From contig JACKKG010000001.1 of the NCBI GenBank assembly GCA_020637515.1, forward strand, positions 1,952,501 through 2,016,500: a DNA stretch of 64,000 nucleotides, in the 5' to 3' direction. The notes under the pieces were generated by a model that did not search any database, was not told the DNA's origin, and saw only the letters and a list, made by a program, of their open reading frames with translations. The translations under genes and the position numbers were made by a program. This document shows, piece after piece, positions 46,044-55,531 of this stretch (position 1 is the first letter of the stretch; every line of letters starts with the position of its first letter). The DNA is from Rhodobacter sp. (GTDB lineage: Bacteria; Pseudomonadota; Alphaproteobacteria; Rhodobacterales; Rhodobacteraceae).

Positions 46044-48818
46044 ATGACCGATTTCGCCCGCCGACTCACCCGCTCGCCCCTGCCGTATGACCGCGATGCC
46101 GCTGCCGACATCGCCGCCCGCTTTGCCGACCTGACGCCGGACCTGCGCGGCCTGCTGGCCGGCACCGCCGGGTGCAGCCCGTTCCTGAAGTCGTTGATGG
46201 AGCGCGAATCCCACTGGCTGCGCGGCGCGCTGGCAGGGGCGCCCGAGGACGCGCTCGACGCGACCCTCGCCGCGTTGGTGCCCGACACGCCCGAGGCCAC
46301 CGGCACCGCCCTCAGGCAAGCCAAGCGGCGCGTCGCCTTGTTGGCGGCGGTCGCGGATCTGGGCGGGGTCTGGGCGCTGGAACAGGTCACCGGGGCGCTG
46401 ACCCGGCTGGCCGACCGCGCCGTGCAACGCGCGCTGGCCACCCACCTGGCCGACGAGATCCGGCGCGGCAAGATCCCGGGCGCGCAGACCGGCGACGAAG
46501 AGACCGGCGCGGGCATGGTCGCCTTTGCCATGGGCAAGATGGGCGCGTTCGAACTGAACTATTCCTCGGACATCGACCTGATCTGCCTGTTCGACCAGGA
46601 CCGGTTTGGCGCCGACTGGCACGATGCACGCCAGGCCTTCATCCGCGCCACCCGCAAGATGGCGGCGATGCTGAACGACCACACCGCCGACGGCTATGTC
46701 TTTCGCACCGACCTGCGGCTCAGGCCCGATGCCTCGGTCACGCCGGTCTGCATCTCGATGGAGGCGGCGGAACGCTACTACGAATCGCTGGGCCGCACCT
46801 GGGAACGCGCCGCCTGGATCAAGGCCCGGCCCTGCGCCGGGGATCTGGCGGCCGGGGCGCGGTTCACCGACACGCTGCGACCCTTCGTCTGGCGGCGGCA
46901 CCTCGATTTCGCCTCGATCCAGGATGCGCACGACATGATCGTGCGAATCCGCGCGCACAAGGGGCTCAGCGCCGAGATCGACGGCCACAACCTCAAACTG
47001 GGTCCGGGTGGCATTCGCGAGATCGAGTTCTTCACCCAGACCCGCCAGTTGATCGCGGGCGGGCGCGATTCCGACCTCAGGACCCGCGACACGGTGGGGG
47101 GGCTGGCGGCGCTTGCGGGCAAGGGTTGGGTCCCCCCCCAGGTTGCCGAGGCGCTGACCGCGCATTACCGCGAGCACCGCGAGATCGAGCACCGCTTGCA
47201 GATGGTGGGTGACGCGCAGACCCAGATGCTGCCGACCGCGCCCGAGGCCTGGGACCGGCTGGCGCGGTTCCTGGGCGAGGGCGACACCCAGGCGATGCGC
47301 GACCGCCTGACGGCCCGCCTGCACGAGGTCACCGCCCTGACCCGGGATTTCTTTGCCCCGACCGATGCCGACGCCACGGACCGCCCGGACCTGAGCGATC
47401 AGCAGCGTGGTATCGTCAGCGGGTGGCGCGCCTATCCCTGCCTGCGCTCGGCGCGCGCGCAAGAGATCTTCACCCGGCTGGAACCCGATCTGCTGACCCG
47501 CCTGCTCAAGGCGCCGTTGCCCGACGACGCGGTGGTCGGCTTTGACCGCTTCCTGTCCGGCTTGCCTGCCGGCGTGCAGTTGTTTTCCCTGTTCGAGGCC
47601 AACCCGACCTTGATCGACTTGCTGGTCGATATCCTGACCACGGCCCCCAAGCTTGGCGAATACCTGGCGCGCAATGCGGGCGTGTTCGACGCGGTGATCG
47701 GCGGCGGCTTCTTCGCGCCCTGGCCGGGTGTCGCCGCGCTTCAGGCCGACCTCGACGAAAAGCTGCGCCCGATCGACGATTACGAACGCCGACTGGACGC
47801 GGCGCGCATCTGGATGAAGGAATGGCATTTCCGCATCGGCGTGCACCATCTGCGCGGGCTGATCGACGCGTTCGAGGCCGCCGGCCAATACGCGCATCTG
47901 GCGGACGCCGTGGTGGCGGGGATCTGGCCGCATGTGACGGCGGAATTCGCGCGCAAGCACGGGCCGATGCCCGGGCGCGGCGCTGTGGTGCTGGGGATGG
48001 GGTCGCTGGGCGCAGCGCGGCTCAATGCGGCATCGGACCTCGATCTGATCGTGATCTACGATGCCGCCGGGCAGGACGCTTCGGACGGGCCCCGGCCCCT
48101 GGCCGCGCGGCCCTATTATTCCCGCCTGACGCAGGCGCTGGTGACGGCGCTGTCGGCGCCCATGGCGCAGGGCCGGCTTTACGAGGTGGACATGCGGCTG
48201 CGTCCCTCGGGGCGGCAGGGGCCGGTGGCGACCTCGCTGGATGCGTTCCGCGCCTATCAGCAGACCGAGGCCTGGACCTGGGAACACCTGGCGCTGACCC
48301 GCGCACGGGCGCTGGCAGGTGCGGCCGACCTCGGGGACGAGGTCGAAGCCTTCCGCCTGGCGTTGCTGACCGAAAAGGGCCGCGGGGCAGGGGTCGCGCA
48401 GGATGTGGCCGACATGCGCGCACGGCTCAGGGCGGCGAAGCCGGCGCAGGGCGCGCTGGAAGCCAAGGATGGTGCCGGCCGCCTCCAGGACATCGAGTTG
48501 CTGGCGCAGATGGTCGCCTTGCAGGCCGGCGCCCCGGCCCGCAGAACCGAGGCGCAGCTTCTCGCCGGGCGCCGCGCCGGACGGCTGGACAAGCCGCAAG
48601 AAGACACGCTGCTCGCTGCCTATCGGCTGCTCTGGCGGGTGCAATGTTCGCTCAGGCTGCTGGCCGACCACGTCACCGACCCCCAGGCCCTGGGCGAAGG
48701 CGCCCGGGCCTTTCTGTTGCGCGAGACCGGCGCCGAAACGCTCGACGGGCTGGTCGCCCGGCTGGCGACGGCAACCGATGCCGCTGCTGGTGTCGTGGAC
48801 CGCCTGTTGGCACCCTGA
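46044..48818 (+). CDS. glnE: Bifunctional glutamine synthetase adenylyltransferase/deadenylase
   Basis: A 924-aa enzyme attaching or removing AMP on glutamine synthetase, so controlling nitrogen assimilation. Both nucleotidyltransferase domains are visible: the first with GMVAFAMGKMGAFELNYSSDIDLICLFD and the second with GAVVLGMGSLGAARLNAASDLDLIVIYD, each a G-S/M-G-L-G...D-x-D metal motif. YVFRTDLRLRPDA and YEVDMRLRPSG are the corresponding partner motifs. The linker and regulatory helices lie between. It stands with short gaps to the GMC gene downstream. Confidence 0.97.
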   Translation: MTDFARRLTRSPLPYDRDAAADIAARFADLTPDLRGLLAGTAGCSPFLKSLMERESHWLRGALAGAPEDALDATLAALVPDTPEATGTALRQAKRRVALLAAVADLGGVWALEQVTGALTRLADRAVQRALATHLADEIRRGKIPGAQTGDEETGAGMVAFAMGKMGAFELNYSSDIDLICLFDQDRFGADWHDARQAFIRATRKMAAMLNDHTADGYVFRTDLRLRPDASVTPVCISMEAAERYYESLGRTWERAAWIKARPCAGDLAAGARFTDTLRPFVWRRHLDFASIQDAHDMIVRIRAHKGLSAEIDGHNLKLGPGGIREIEFFTQTRQLIAGGRDSDLRTRDTVGGLAALAGKGWVPPQVAEALTAHYREHREIEHRLQMVGDAQTQMLPTAPEAWDRLARFLGEGDTQAMRDRLTARLHEVTALTRDFFAPTDADATDRPDLSDQQRGIVSGWRAYPCLRSARAQEIFTRLEPDLLTRLLKAPLPDDAVVGFDRFLSGLPAGVQLFSLFEANPTLIDLLVDILTTAPKLGEYLARNAGVFDAVIGGGFFAPWPGVAALQADLDEKLRPIDDYERRLDAARIWMKEWHFRIGVHHLRGLIDAFEAAGQYAHLADAVVAGIWPHVTAEFARKHGPMPGRGAVVLGMGSLGAARLNAASDLDLIVIYDAAGQDASDGPRPLAARPYYSRLTQALVTALSAPMAQGRLYEVDMRLRPSGRQGPVATSLDAFRAYQQTEAWTWEHLALTRARALAGAADLGDEVEAFRLALLTEKGRGAGVAQDVADMRARLRAAKPAQGALEAKDGAGRLQDIELLAQMVALQAGAPARRTEAQLLAGRRAGRLDKPQEDTLLAAYRLLWRVQCSLRLLADHVTDPQALGEGARAFLLRETGAETLDGLVARLATATDAAAGVVDRLLAP

Positions 48819-48896
48819 TCGCCGCGCCGGTCGATGCGCGGGCTTGTGCCAAAGGGTGGCGCGGCGCAAGGTGATCGCACAAAGGGGAGGTCGGCC

Positions 48897-50498
48897 ATGG
48901 ACTTCGACTATGTGATCGCGGGCGGCGGCTCGGCGGGCTCGGTGCTGGCGGCTCGGCTCAGCGAGGACCCCTCGGTCCGCGTCTGCCTGATCGAGGCCGG
49001 CGGCAGCGGGCGCGACCTGGCGATCCGGGCGCCCGCACTGGTCGCGGCGATGATCTCGGGGCGGCCACGGATCAACAACTGGGCGTTTCACACCGTGCCG
49101 CAGCCGGGTCTGAACGGCCGCCGCGGGTATCAGCCCCGGGGCAAGGCGCTGGGTGGGTCGTCGGCGATCAATGCGATGCTCTATGTCCGGGGCCAGCCGC
49201 AGGACTACGACCATTGGGCCGATCTGGGCGCCGAGGGTTGGGACTGGGGCGCCTGCCTGCCCTATTTCCTGAAGGCCGAGAACAACCAGCGCGGGGCGTC
49301 CGGCCTGCATGCCGAGGGCGGACCGTTGAGCGTGGCCGACCAATCCGCGCCGCGCGCCATTTCGCGCGCCTTCGTCGAGGCCTGCGCCCAGGCGCAGATC
49401 CCGGCGAACGCCGATTTCAACGGTCCCGTCCAGGCCGGCGCTGGCCTGTATCAGGTCACCCAGTTCCACGACGGGCCGCATCGGGGCGAACGCTGCTCGG
49501 CGGCGGCGGCGTATCTGTTTCCGGCGATGCAGCGGCCCAATCTGACGGTCCTGACCCGTCGCCTGGTGGAAAAGGTCGAACTGACGGACGGGCGCGCGAC
49601 CGGGGTGGTGATCCGGCAGGGCGGACGACGCCAGCGGATCGGCGCGCGGCGCGAGGTGATCGTCGCGGCCGGTGCCTTTGGCTCGCCGCAGATCCTGATG
49701 CTGTCCGGCATCGGCCCCGAGGACGAATTGCGCGCGCAAGGCATCCGGGTGCAGCACGCGCTGCCGGGCGTGGGGCAGAACCTGCAAGATCACCTGGACT
49801 ATGTCATCAGCTACACCTCGCCGCGCACGGATGTCATCGGGCTGAACCCCGGGGGGCTGGCGCGGCTGCTGACCGCGGGCCTGCGCTGGCGCAAGGACGG
49901 GCAGGGGCTGTTCGCCTCGCCCATGGCCGAGGGGGGCGCTTTTGTGCGGTCCGGCGCGCAGGTGGACCGGCCCGACCTGCAACTACATTTCGTCATCGGC
50001 ATCGTGGACGACCACATGCGCAAACTGCACTGGTCGAACGGGTTTTCCTGCCACGTCTGCGCACTGCGGCCGCATTCGCGCGGTTCGGTCGGGCTGAACA
50101 ACGCGCATCCCGCGATGGCACCGCGCATCGATCCGGGATTCCTGACCGATTCGCGCGACCTGGCGGTGCTGAAAGCCGGCGCCCGGATGATGGAACAAGT
50201 GCTGGACGCCCCGCCGCTGGCGCCCTGGCGCGGGCGCCGCCTCTATCCGCACGACGGGTCCGAGGCCGCGATCGAGGCCGATATCCGCGCCCGCGCGGAC
50301 ACGATCTATCACCCGGTGGGCACCTGCCGCATGGGAACCGACGCGCTGGCCGTGACGGACCCCGCGCTGCGGGTGCACGGCGTGGCGGGATTGCGGGTCG
50401 TGGATGCCAGCGTCATGCCCGCGCTGGTCAGTGGCAACACCAACGCGCCGACAATCATGATCGCGGAACGCGCGGCGGACCTGATTCGCGGGGCCTGA
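48897..50498 (+). CDS. GMC-family FAD oxidoreductase (choline/alcohol dehydrogenase-like)
   Basis: A 533-aa flavoprotein oxidising an alcohol or choline-like substrate. The FAD-binding GGGSAGSVLAARLSE is near residue 9, followed by the GMC signatures GGSSAINAMLYVRG and GAFGSPQILMLSGIG, and the C-terminal HPVGTCRMG and NTNAPT carry the catalytic His and Asn. GGGGAGG at 48884-48890 lies 6 nt before ATG 48897, which is therefore better than in-frame codons upstream. No betaine genes (betB, betI) are nearby, so choline is not firmly supported as substrate. Confidence 0.9.
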   Translation: MDFDYVIAGGGSAGSVLAARLSEDPSVRVCLIEAGGSGRDLAIRAPALVAAMISGRPRINNWAFHTVPQPGLNGRRGYQPRGKALGGSSAINAMLYVRGQPQDYDHWADLGAEGWDWGACLPYFLKAENNQRGASGLHAEGGPLSVADQSAPRAISRAFVEACAQAQIPANADFNGPVQAGAGLYQVTQFHDGPHRGERCSAAAAYLFPAMQRPNLTVLTRRLVEKVELTDGRATGVVIRQGGRRQRIGARREVIVAAGAFGSPQILMLSGIGPEDELRAQGIRVQHALPGVGQNLQDHLDYVISYTSPRTDVIGLNPGGLARLLTAGLRWRKDGQGLFASPMAEGGAFVRSGAQVDRPDLQLHFVIGIVDDHMRKLHWSNGFSCHVCALRPHSRGSVGLNNAHPAMAPRIDPGFLTDSRDLAVLKAGARMMEQVLDAPPLAPWRGRRLYPHDGSEAAIEADIRARADTIYHPVGTCRMGTDALAVTDPALRVHGVAGLRVVDASVMPALVSGNTNAPTIMIAERAADLIRGA

Positions 50499-50501
50499 GG
50501 T

Positions 50502-50543
50502 CCAGGCCCCGGACCAGGCCCCGGACCAGGCCCCGGCCCAGGC
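50502..50543. repeat. 12-bp tandem repeat after the GMC gene
   Basis: CCAGGCCCCGGA is repeated in tandem (50502-50513, 50514-50525, 50526-50537 with one change) plus a half unit, in the 46-bp gap before the convergent VIT gene. It shows no ORF or T-run and probably is slippage-derived. Confidence 0.75.
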
Positions 50544-50544
50544 T

Positions 50545-51249
50545 TCAGACGCTGACGCCGAACAGCGACCCGATCCCGGCGGTGACCGCCATCGCGAACA
50601 GGCCCCAGACCACCACGCGCAGACTGGCGCGCAGGACCGGCGCGGCGCCGGCCTTGGCCCCCAGCGCGCCCAGGATCGCCAGGGTGATCACCGTCACCAC
50701 CAGGACCACGGGGATGACCTGCCCGGCGGGCGCGGCCCAGGCGGCCAGCAGCGGGATCGCCGCCGCCAGGCTGAACGTCACGCCCGAGGCGAAGGCCGCC
50801 TGCAAGGGGTTGGCGGACAAGGCCTCGGACAGGCCCAGCTCGTCGCGGACATGCGCATCGAGCGCGTCGTGCGCGGTCAGTTCGCGGGCCACTTGCAGCG
50901 CCGTCCCCTCGGACAGGCCGCGGCCGCGATAGATCGCCGCCAGTTCGGCCAGCTCCGCCTTGGGTTGGGTGTCCAGGGCCTCGCGTTCGCGCGCGATGTC
51001 GGCGCGTTCGGTGTCGGCCTGCGACGAGACCGAGACGTATTCGCCCGCCGCCATCGACATCGCGCCCGCCGAGATCCCGGCGATGCCGGCGACCAGGATG
51101 GTGGCCGGGTTCGCATCGGCGGCCGCGACGCCGACGATCAGCGACGAGACCGACACGATCCCGTCATTCGCCCCCAGCACCGCGGCGCGCAGCCAGCCGC
51201 TGCGGGTGATGTAATGCGGATCGTCGGGATGGGCAGAGGTCTGGGGCAT
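50545..51249 (-). CDS. VIT/CCC1 family metal transporter
   Basis: A 234-aa membrane protein of the VIT1/CCC1 iron/manganese transporter family. It opens with LRAAVLGANDGIVSVSSLIVGVAAADAN, the hallmark GxxDG motif, followed by helices rich in Gly/Ala and the SMAAGEYVSVSSQADTERADIARER sequence with acidic residues of the metal-binding domain; four to five transmembrane helices in total. ATG 51249 begins MPQTSAHPDD. Metal identity is not shown by the sequence. Confidence 0.9.
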   Translation of the reverse strand: MPQTSAHPDDPHYITRSGWLRAAVLGANDGIVSVSSLIVGVAAADANPATILVAGIAGISAGAMSMAAGEYVSVSSQADTERADIAREREALDTQPKAELAELAAIYRGRGLSEGTALQVARELTAHDALDAHVRDELGLSEALSANPLQAAFASGVTFSLAAAIPLLAAWAAPAGQVIPVVLVVTVITLAILGALGAKAGAAPVLRASLRVVVWGLFAMAVTAGIGSLFGVSV

Positions 51250-51315
51250 GGCTCGGGTCGATCTGCTGAGTCGGGCGTCGGCGCCCACCATAGGACGGGC
51301 CCCCGGCGCCGCAAG

Positions 51316-51350
51316 ACCCCCGGGGCCGGGCTGTGCCGCCCCCCGGGGGT
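51316..51350 (-). terminator. Terminator-like hairpin after the enoyl-CoA hydratase gene
   Basis: Stem ACCCCCGGGG (51316-51325) with CCCCGGGGGT (51341-51350), 15-nt loop, 8 nt past the hydratase stop on the minus strand, with no clear T-run. Confidence 0.45.
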
Positions 51351-51358
51351 GGCGGATG

Positions 51359-52174
51359 TCATTCGGCGTTCGGTCGGACCCGCGCCGCGCTCTTGTCGGC
51401 AAAGGCGGCCAGGCGGCCGCGGCTGGCCGGCTGGGTGTTGACCACCCCGGCCACGACCGATTCCATATAGGCCGCGTCCAGTGCCGACATGTTCTGCACA
51501 TGGCTGATGGCCGAGCAGATGGCGAAATTCGACAGGGGCGGGTTGCTTGCCGCGGCGCGCGCGATCTCGTAGGCCTTGGCCTCGCTGTCCTCGACCAGGT
51601 ATTGCGCCAGACCGACGGCGATCGCCTCGGTGCCCTGATAGACGCGGCCGGTCAGCATCATGTCGATCATCCGCGCCTTGCCGACCAGATCGGCCACCCG
51701 GATCGTCGCGCCGCCGCCGGTGAAAAGGCCCCGCTGCCCCTCGGGGAGGGCGAAATAGGTGCTGGCGTCGGCGACGCGGACATGCGCCGACGAGGCCAGT
51801 TCCAGCCCGCCGCCGACCACCGCGCCCTTGAGCGCGGCGATGACCGGCACGCCGCCGTATTCCATCTTGTTGAAGGCCTCGTGCCAGCGCAGGCACAGGT
51901 GCATGAAATCCTCGGGGCGGCGGTCCTCGGCGTGGTGCTCGACCAGATCGAGACCGGCGCAGAAATGCGACCCTTCGGCCCGCAGCACCACGGCGCGCAC
52001 CCCGCCCGAGGGACCGGCGCGGCCGATCCTGGTGAAGATGTCGATCAATTCGTCCACCGTCGCGGCATTCAGCGCGTTGCGCTTGTCGGCGCGGTTGAGG
52101 GTGACGGTGGCGATGCCGTCCTGGTCCACAGAGACGGTGGTAAAGGTCAGGCCGAGGTCGTCGAATGCGGTCAT
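51359..52174 (-). CDS. Enoyl-CoA hydratase/isomerase (crotonase) family protein
   Basis: A 271-aa crotonase-fold enzyme. Typical segments include NRADKRNALNAATVDEL, GSHFCAGLDLVEH and the oxyanion-hole region VPVIAALKGAVVGGGLELASSAHVRVADA. The Glu/Asp pair of classical hydratases is only partly visible (GLFTGGGATIRVADLVG), so it may catalyse a different step such as isomerisation or decarboxylation. ATG 52174 has GGAGG 5 nt upstream. It is the only gene on its strand here before the VIT gene and faces nadE across a repeat copy. Confidence 0.87.
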   Translation of the reverse strand: MTAFDDLGLTFTTVSVDQDGIATVTLNRADKRNALNAATVDELIDIFTRIGRAGPSGGVRAVVLRAEGSHFCAGLDLVEHHAEDRRPEDFMHLCLRWHEAFNKMEYGGVPVIAALKGAVVGGGLELASSAHVRVADASTYFALPEGQRGLFTGGGATIRVADLVGKARMIDMMLTGRVYQGTEAIAVGLAQYLVEDSEAKAYEIARAAASNPPLSNFAICSAISHVQNMSALDAAYMESVVAGVVNTQPASRGRLAAFADKSAARVRPNAE

Positions 52175-52284
52175 GGGGTCCTCCGATTTCGGCACGAAGG
52201 TAGGGGCGGCGCGCCGCACTTGTCCATGGGCGACGTCACGTCCCGGACGCCCGTAGGGGGGCAGGGGCGGGCGGTGCCCGGCAG

Positions 52285-52384
52285 TGGCGGGGGGCCAGCC
52301 CCCCGCACCCCCCGCCAAAGGGGACGCAGGCGCCCCCTTTGGAAACCCCCGGATCCGCTGGTGCGTATTTCCGACAAGATGATG
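52285..52384 (+). repeat. GC-rich intergenic repeat, copy 3
   Basis: Third copy, between the divergent enoyl-CoA hydratase and nadE starts. Order on the plus strand: GGCGGGGGGCC and GGCCAGCCCCCCGC hairpin, CCCCCCGCCAAAGGGG, then CCCCCTTTGG, AAACCCCCGG and the tail GTGCGTATT plus CCGACAAGATGA (52361-52383). Here the element sits between two start codons instead of behind a stop, so a pure terminator role does not fit all copies. Confidence 0.78.
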
Positions 52385-52453
52385 GAGCGGGTTGCGGCTT
52401 TTCCTTGGGCGTCAGTCTGGTATGTAGGCGGGCAGCCAGAGTTCGGAACGCGC

Positions 52454-54112
52454 ATGACCCGGAAATTTCGCCTGACCCTCGCCCAGTTGAACCCCACCGT
52501 CGGCGCCCTCGAAGCCAATGCCGGGCGTGCCCGGGCGATCTGGGCGCAGGCGCGCGAGGCGGGGGCCGACATGGTGGCCTTTCCCGAGATGTTCGTCACC
52601 GGCTATCAGACGCAGGACCTGGTGATGAAACCCGCGTTTGCCCGTGACGCGATGCGCGTCGTGCGCGAGTTGGCGCAGGCTTGCGCCGAGGGGCCGGCGC
52701 TGGGGATCGGCGGGCCCTATCTGGACGCGGGGCGGCTGTTCAATGCCTATTACGTGCTGGAGGGCGGCCGGATCGCGGCGGTGGTCAAGAAGCACCATCT
52801 GCCCAACGATCTGGTGTTCGACGAGAAGCGGCTGTTCACGCCGGCCGACATCGCCGGGCCGTATCGGGTGGGGCCGCTCATCATCGGCACGCCGATCTGC
52901 GAGGATGCCTGGCACGAGGACGTGGCCGAGGCGCAGGCCGAGAGCGGGGCGCAAATCCTGCTGGTGCCCAACGGTTCCCCCTATTCGCGGGGCCGGCATG
53001 ACACGCGCATGGGGTTGATGGTGGCGCGGGTGGTCGAGACGGGCCTGCCGCTGGTCTATGTGAACCTCGCGGGTGGGCAGGATGACCAGATCTTTGACGG
53101 CACCAGTTTCGTGCTGAACCCGGGCGGGCAGCTGACGCATCTGTTGCCCGGCTTCACCGAGGCCGTGGCGCATGTCGACTTTGCCGAAACGCCCGAGGGC
53201 TGGCGCGCCGCGCCGGGCGAGAAGGCGCCGCTCGCCGACGACTGGGAGCGCGACTACCACGCCATGGTCACCGGTACGCGGGATTACCTGCACAAATCCG
53301 GGTTCTCGCGGGTGTTGCTGGGTCTGTCGGGGGGGATCGATTCGGCGCTGGTCGCGACCATCGCCGCCGATGCGTTGGGGCCCGAGAACGTGCATTGCGT
53401 GATGTTGCCGTCCGAATACACCTCGGCCCAGTCGCTCGAGGACGCCACCGCCGTCGCGCGCGCCCTGGGTTGCAAGCTGGATACGGTCGCCATTTCTGGC
53501 CCGCGCGCGGCCGTGACCGAGGCGCTGGCGCCCCTGTTCGCCGGTCTGCCGGCCGATGTGACCGAAGAGAACATCCAGTCGCGGATGCGCGGCCTGCTGC
53601 TGATGGCGATCTCGAACAAGACCGGCGCGATGCTGCTGACCACCGGCAACAAGTCCGAGGTCGCGGTCGGCTATGCCACGATCTATGGCGACATGAACGG
53701 CGGCTACAACCCGATCAAGGATCTCTACAAGACCCGCGTGTTCGAGACCTGCCGCTGGCGCAACACCCGACACCGCCCCTGGATGCTGGCGCCCGCCGGC
53801 GTGGTGATTCCGCCCCGGGTGATCGACAAGCCGCCCACGGCCGAACTGCGCGCCGACCAGAAGGACGAGGACAGCCTGCCGCCCTATCCGGTGCTGGACG
53901 CGATCCTGGACGGGCTGGTCGAGCGCGACGCCTCGGTCGCGGACCTGGTGGCCGAGGGGTTCGATCGCGAGACGGTCAAGCGGGTCGAGCATCTGCTCTA
54001 CATCTCGGAATGGAAACGTTTCCAGTCCGCGCCCGGTGCCCGGCTCACCACCCGCGCCTTCTGGCTGGACCGGCGGTATCCGATGGTCAATCGCTGGCGC
54101 GACGAGGCGTAA
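52454..54112 (+). CDS. nadE: Glutamine-dependent NAD+ synthetase
   Basis: Final step of NAD biosynthesis, with an N-terminal nitrilase-type glutaminase and a C-terminal synthetase. The 552-aa protein has the glutaminase triad E45 (FPEMF), K113 (VKKHHLPN) and C149 (TPICEDAWHED), and SGGIDS at 292-297, the ATP pyrophosphatase motif. The SNKTGAMLLTTGNKSEVAVGYATIYGDMNGGYNPIKDLYKT segment is conserved. ATG 52454 is preceded by GGAACG. It is followed by an intrinsic terminator. Confidence 0.96.
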   Translation: MTRKFRLTLAQLNPTVGALEANAGRARAIWAQAREAGADMVAFPEMFVTGYQTQDLVMKPAFARDAMRVVRELAQACAEGPALGIGGPYLDAGRLFNAYYVLEGGRIAAVVKKHHLPNDLVFDEKRLFTPADIAGPYRVGPLIIGTPICEDAWHEDVAEAQAESGAQILLVPNGSPYSRGRHDTRMGLMVARVVETGLPLVYVNLAGGQDDQIFDGTSFVLNPGGQLTHLLPGFTEAVAHVDFAETPEGWRAAPGEKAPLADDWERDYHAMVTGTRDYLHKSGFSRVLLGLSGGIDSALVATIAADALGPENVHCVMLPSEYTSAQSLEDATAVARALGCKLDTVAISGPRAAVTEALAPLFAGLPADVTEENIQSRMRGLLLMAISNKTGAMLLTTGNKSEVAVGYATIYGDMNGGYNPIKDLYKTRVFETCRWRNTRHRPWMLAPAGVVIPPRVIDKPPTAELRADQKDEDSLPPYPVLDAILDGLVERDASVADLVAEGFDRETVKRVEHLLYISEWKRFQSAPGARLTTRAFWLDRRYPMVNRWRDEA

Positions 54113-54136
54113 GGGGTCGAATTTCGGCAAGTTGAT

Positions 54137-54162
54137 GCCCGCGCCGCGTGCTGCGGGCTTTT
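54137..54162 (+). terminator. Intrinsic terminator after nadE
   Basis: Stem GCCCGC (54137-54142) with GCGGGC (54153-54158), then TTTTCTT. The stem is short but well placed 24 bp after the stop. Confidence 0.7.
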
Positions 54163-54264
54163 CTTGACGGGCCGATGACGCTATCCTCTGCGCAAAAGAG
54201 CGCCCCGACCTGAGGGCGCCGGTTGGGTGTGCGGGCAAGACCTCGCACCGGGTACGAGGGCAGA

Positions 54265-55467
54265 ATGAACCGAGCAGGCAGCACCGCATTCCCGCGTCTC
54301 GCGCTGGCCCTGGCGACCGTCGCGGTGCTGGGTGGATGCCAGATGACCCCCGGCACGGGCGCCGGTGTGGCCGCCGCGCCAGGCGACGCCGTGGCGACGA
54401 CGGACACCCGGGGCGGGCCCTCGTCGCGCACCATCGAGCGCGATGTCGAGGCCCCCGAAGTGTTCCAGCGCGATGACACCGGGCTTTGGGACGGGCGTCC
54501 TTCGCTTGGGGGGGTCTGGGTCGCGCACCCCTCGGCCCAGGACCCCGAGCGGGTCATGATCCGCAACCAGGCGACCGGCGCCACGGTGATCGGCGCGCTG
54601 TTCCGGCGCGAACGCGACAATCCCGGGCCCCGGTTCCAGATTTCGTCCGAGGCCGCGAATGCGCTGGGCATCCTGGCCGGCGCGCCGACGCAGATTTCGG
54701 TGACCGCCTTGCGCTTGCAGCGCGTCGAGATGGAGATCGACCCCGCGCCCGCGCCCACCACCGCGGCCGACGAGACGCTGGCCATCGCCACGGCCGAGTC
54801 CCCCGCAGCCAACACCGCAGCCAACCCGGGGGCGACCCCCGCGCCCGCCGCCGCGGTGCCCGTGCCCGGTGGCGCACCGCAGGGTCAGGTCGCGGTGACC
54901 GCCGCCGACCCCGAGCCCCCGCGCCGGACGCTGCGCGACCTGTTCCGCCGCCGCGCGCCCGAGACCGCGCCCGAAACCGCCATCGCGCAGTCCACCCTGG
55001 CCCCGGCCGAGGGTATCGCCACGGCGGCCACCCCGACCACGGCGGCGACCACCGCCACCGCTGCGCAAACGGTGACCGAGATGGCCTCGGCCGCGCCTCC
55101 GCGCCAGCGCCGCAGCTTCTTTGACCGCTTCCGCCGCCAGCCCGCCGAACCGGAAGCGGACACAACCATGATCGCGCTGCCCGAAACCTCGGCCCTGGCC
55201 GCGCCCGAACCGCCCAGCCGACCCGCCGCACGGATCGACCGGCCGTTCGTGCAGATCGGCATCTTCAGCGTCGAACAGAACGCCACCAACGCCCGCGCGC
55301 TGATGCAACGCAACGGGCTCAGCGCCGAGATCCGCCGCGGTCGCATCAACGACAACCAGTTCTGGCGCGTCGTGGTCGGGCCGGCGGGATCGACCGCCGA
55401 CAGGGCCGACATCCTGCGTCGGGTGCGCGCGCTGGGCTTTGCCGATGCTTACGCGGTTGTGCGCTGA
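54265..55467 (+). CDS. SPOR domain lipoprotein
   Basis: A 400-aa lipoprotein with lipobox LGGC (Cys about residue 25). A central rigid region contains an SLGGVWVAHPS segment and is followed by Ala/Pro/Thr-rich low-complexity sequence, then a C-terminal SPOR domain (VQIGIFSVEQNATNARALMQRNGL...WRVVVGP). SPOR domains bind denuded septal peptidoglycan, so a role in division is likely. It lies 64 bp before dacA with a GCGGGTTT hairpin between, in a run with tmk, holB, tatD and an MBL gene. ATG 54265 starts MNRAGSTAFP. Confidence 0.87.
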   Translation: MNRAGSTAFPRLALALATVAVLGGCQMTPGTGAGVAAAPGDAVATTDTRGGPSSRTIERDVEAPEVFQRDDTGLWDGRPSLGGVWVAHPSAQDPERVMIRNQATGATVIGALFRRERDNPGPRFQISSEAANALGILAGAPTQISVTALRLQRVEMEIDPAPAPTTAADETLAIATAESPAANTAANPGATPAPAAAVPVPGGAPQGQVAVTAADPEPPRRTLRDLFRRRAPETAPETAIAQSTLAPAEGIATAATPTTAATTATAAQTVTEMASAAPPRQRRSFFDRFRRQPAEPEADTTMIALPETSALAAPEPPSRPAARIDRPFVQIGIFSVEQNATNARALMQRNGLSAEIRRGRINDNQFWRVVVGPAGSTADRADILRRVRALGFADAYAVVR

Positions 55468-55531
55468 GCGGGTTTGAAACCCGCCCCCGAATGACGCTAA
55501 GGTGGCGCCCGAACGAAAGCCGGAGTTGCCC

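Noticed and set aside
45756..49982. A 1408-codon minus-strand open frame opposite glnE and the GMC gene
   Set aside because: It has no recognisable domain, is Arg/His/Gln-rich, and opposes two clearly conserved genes; it is a high-GC antisense shadow.
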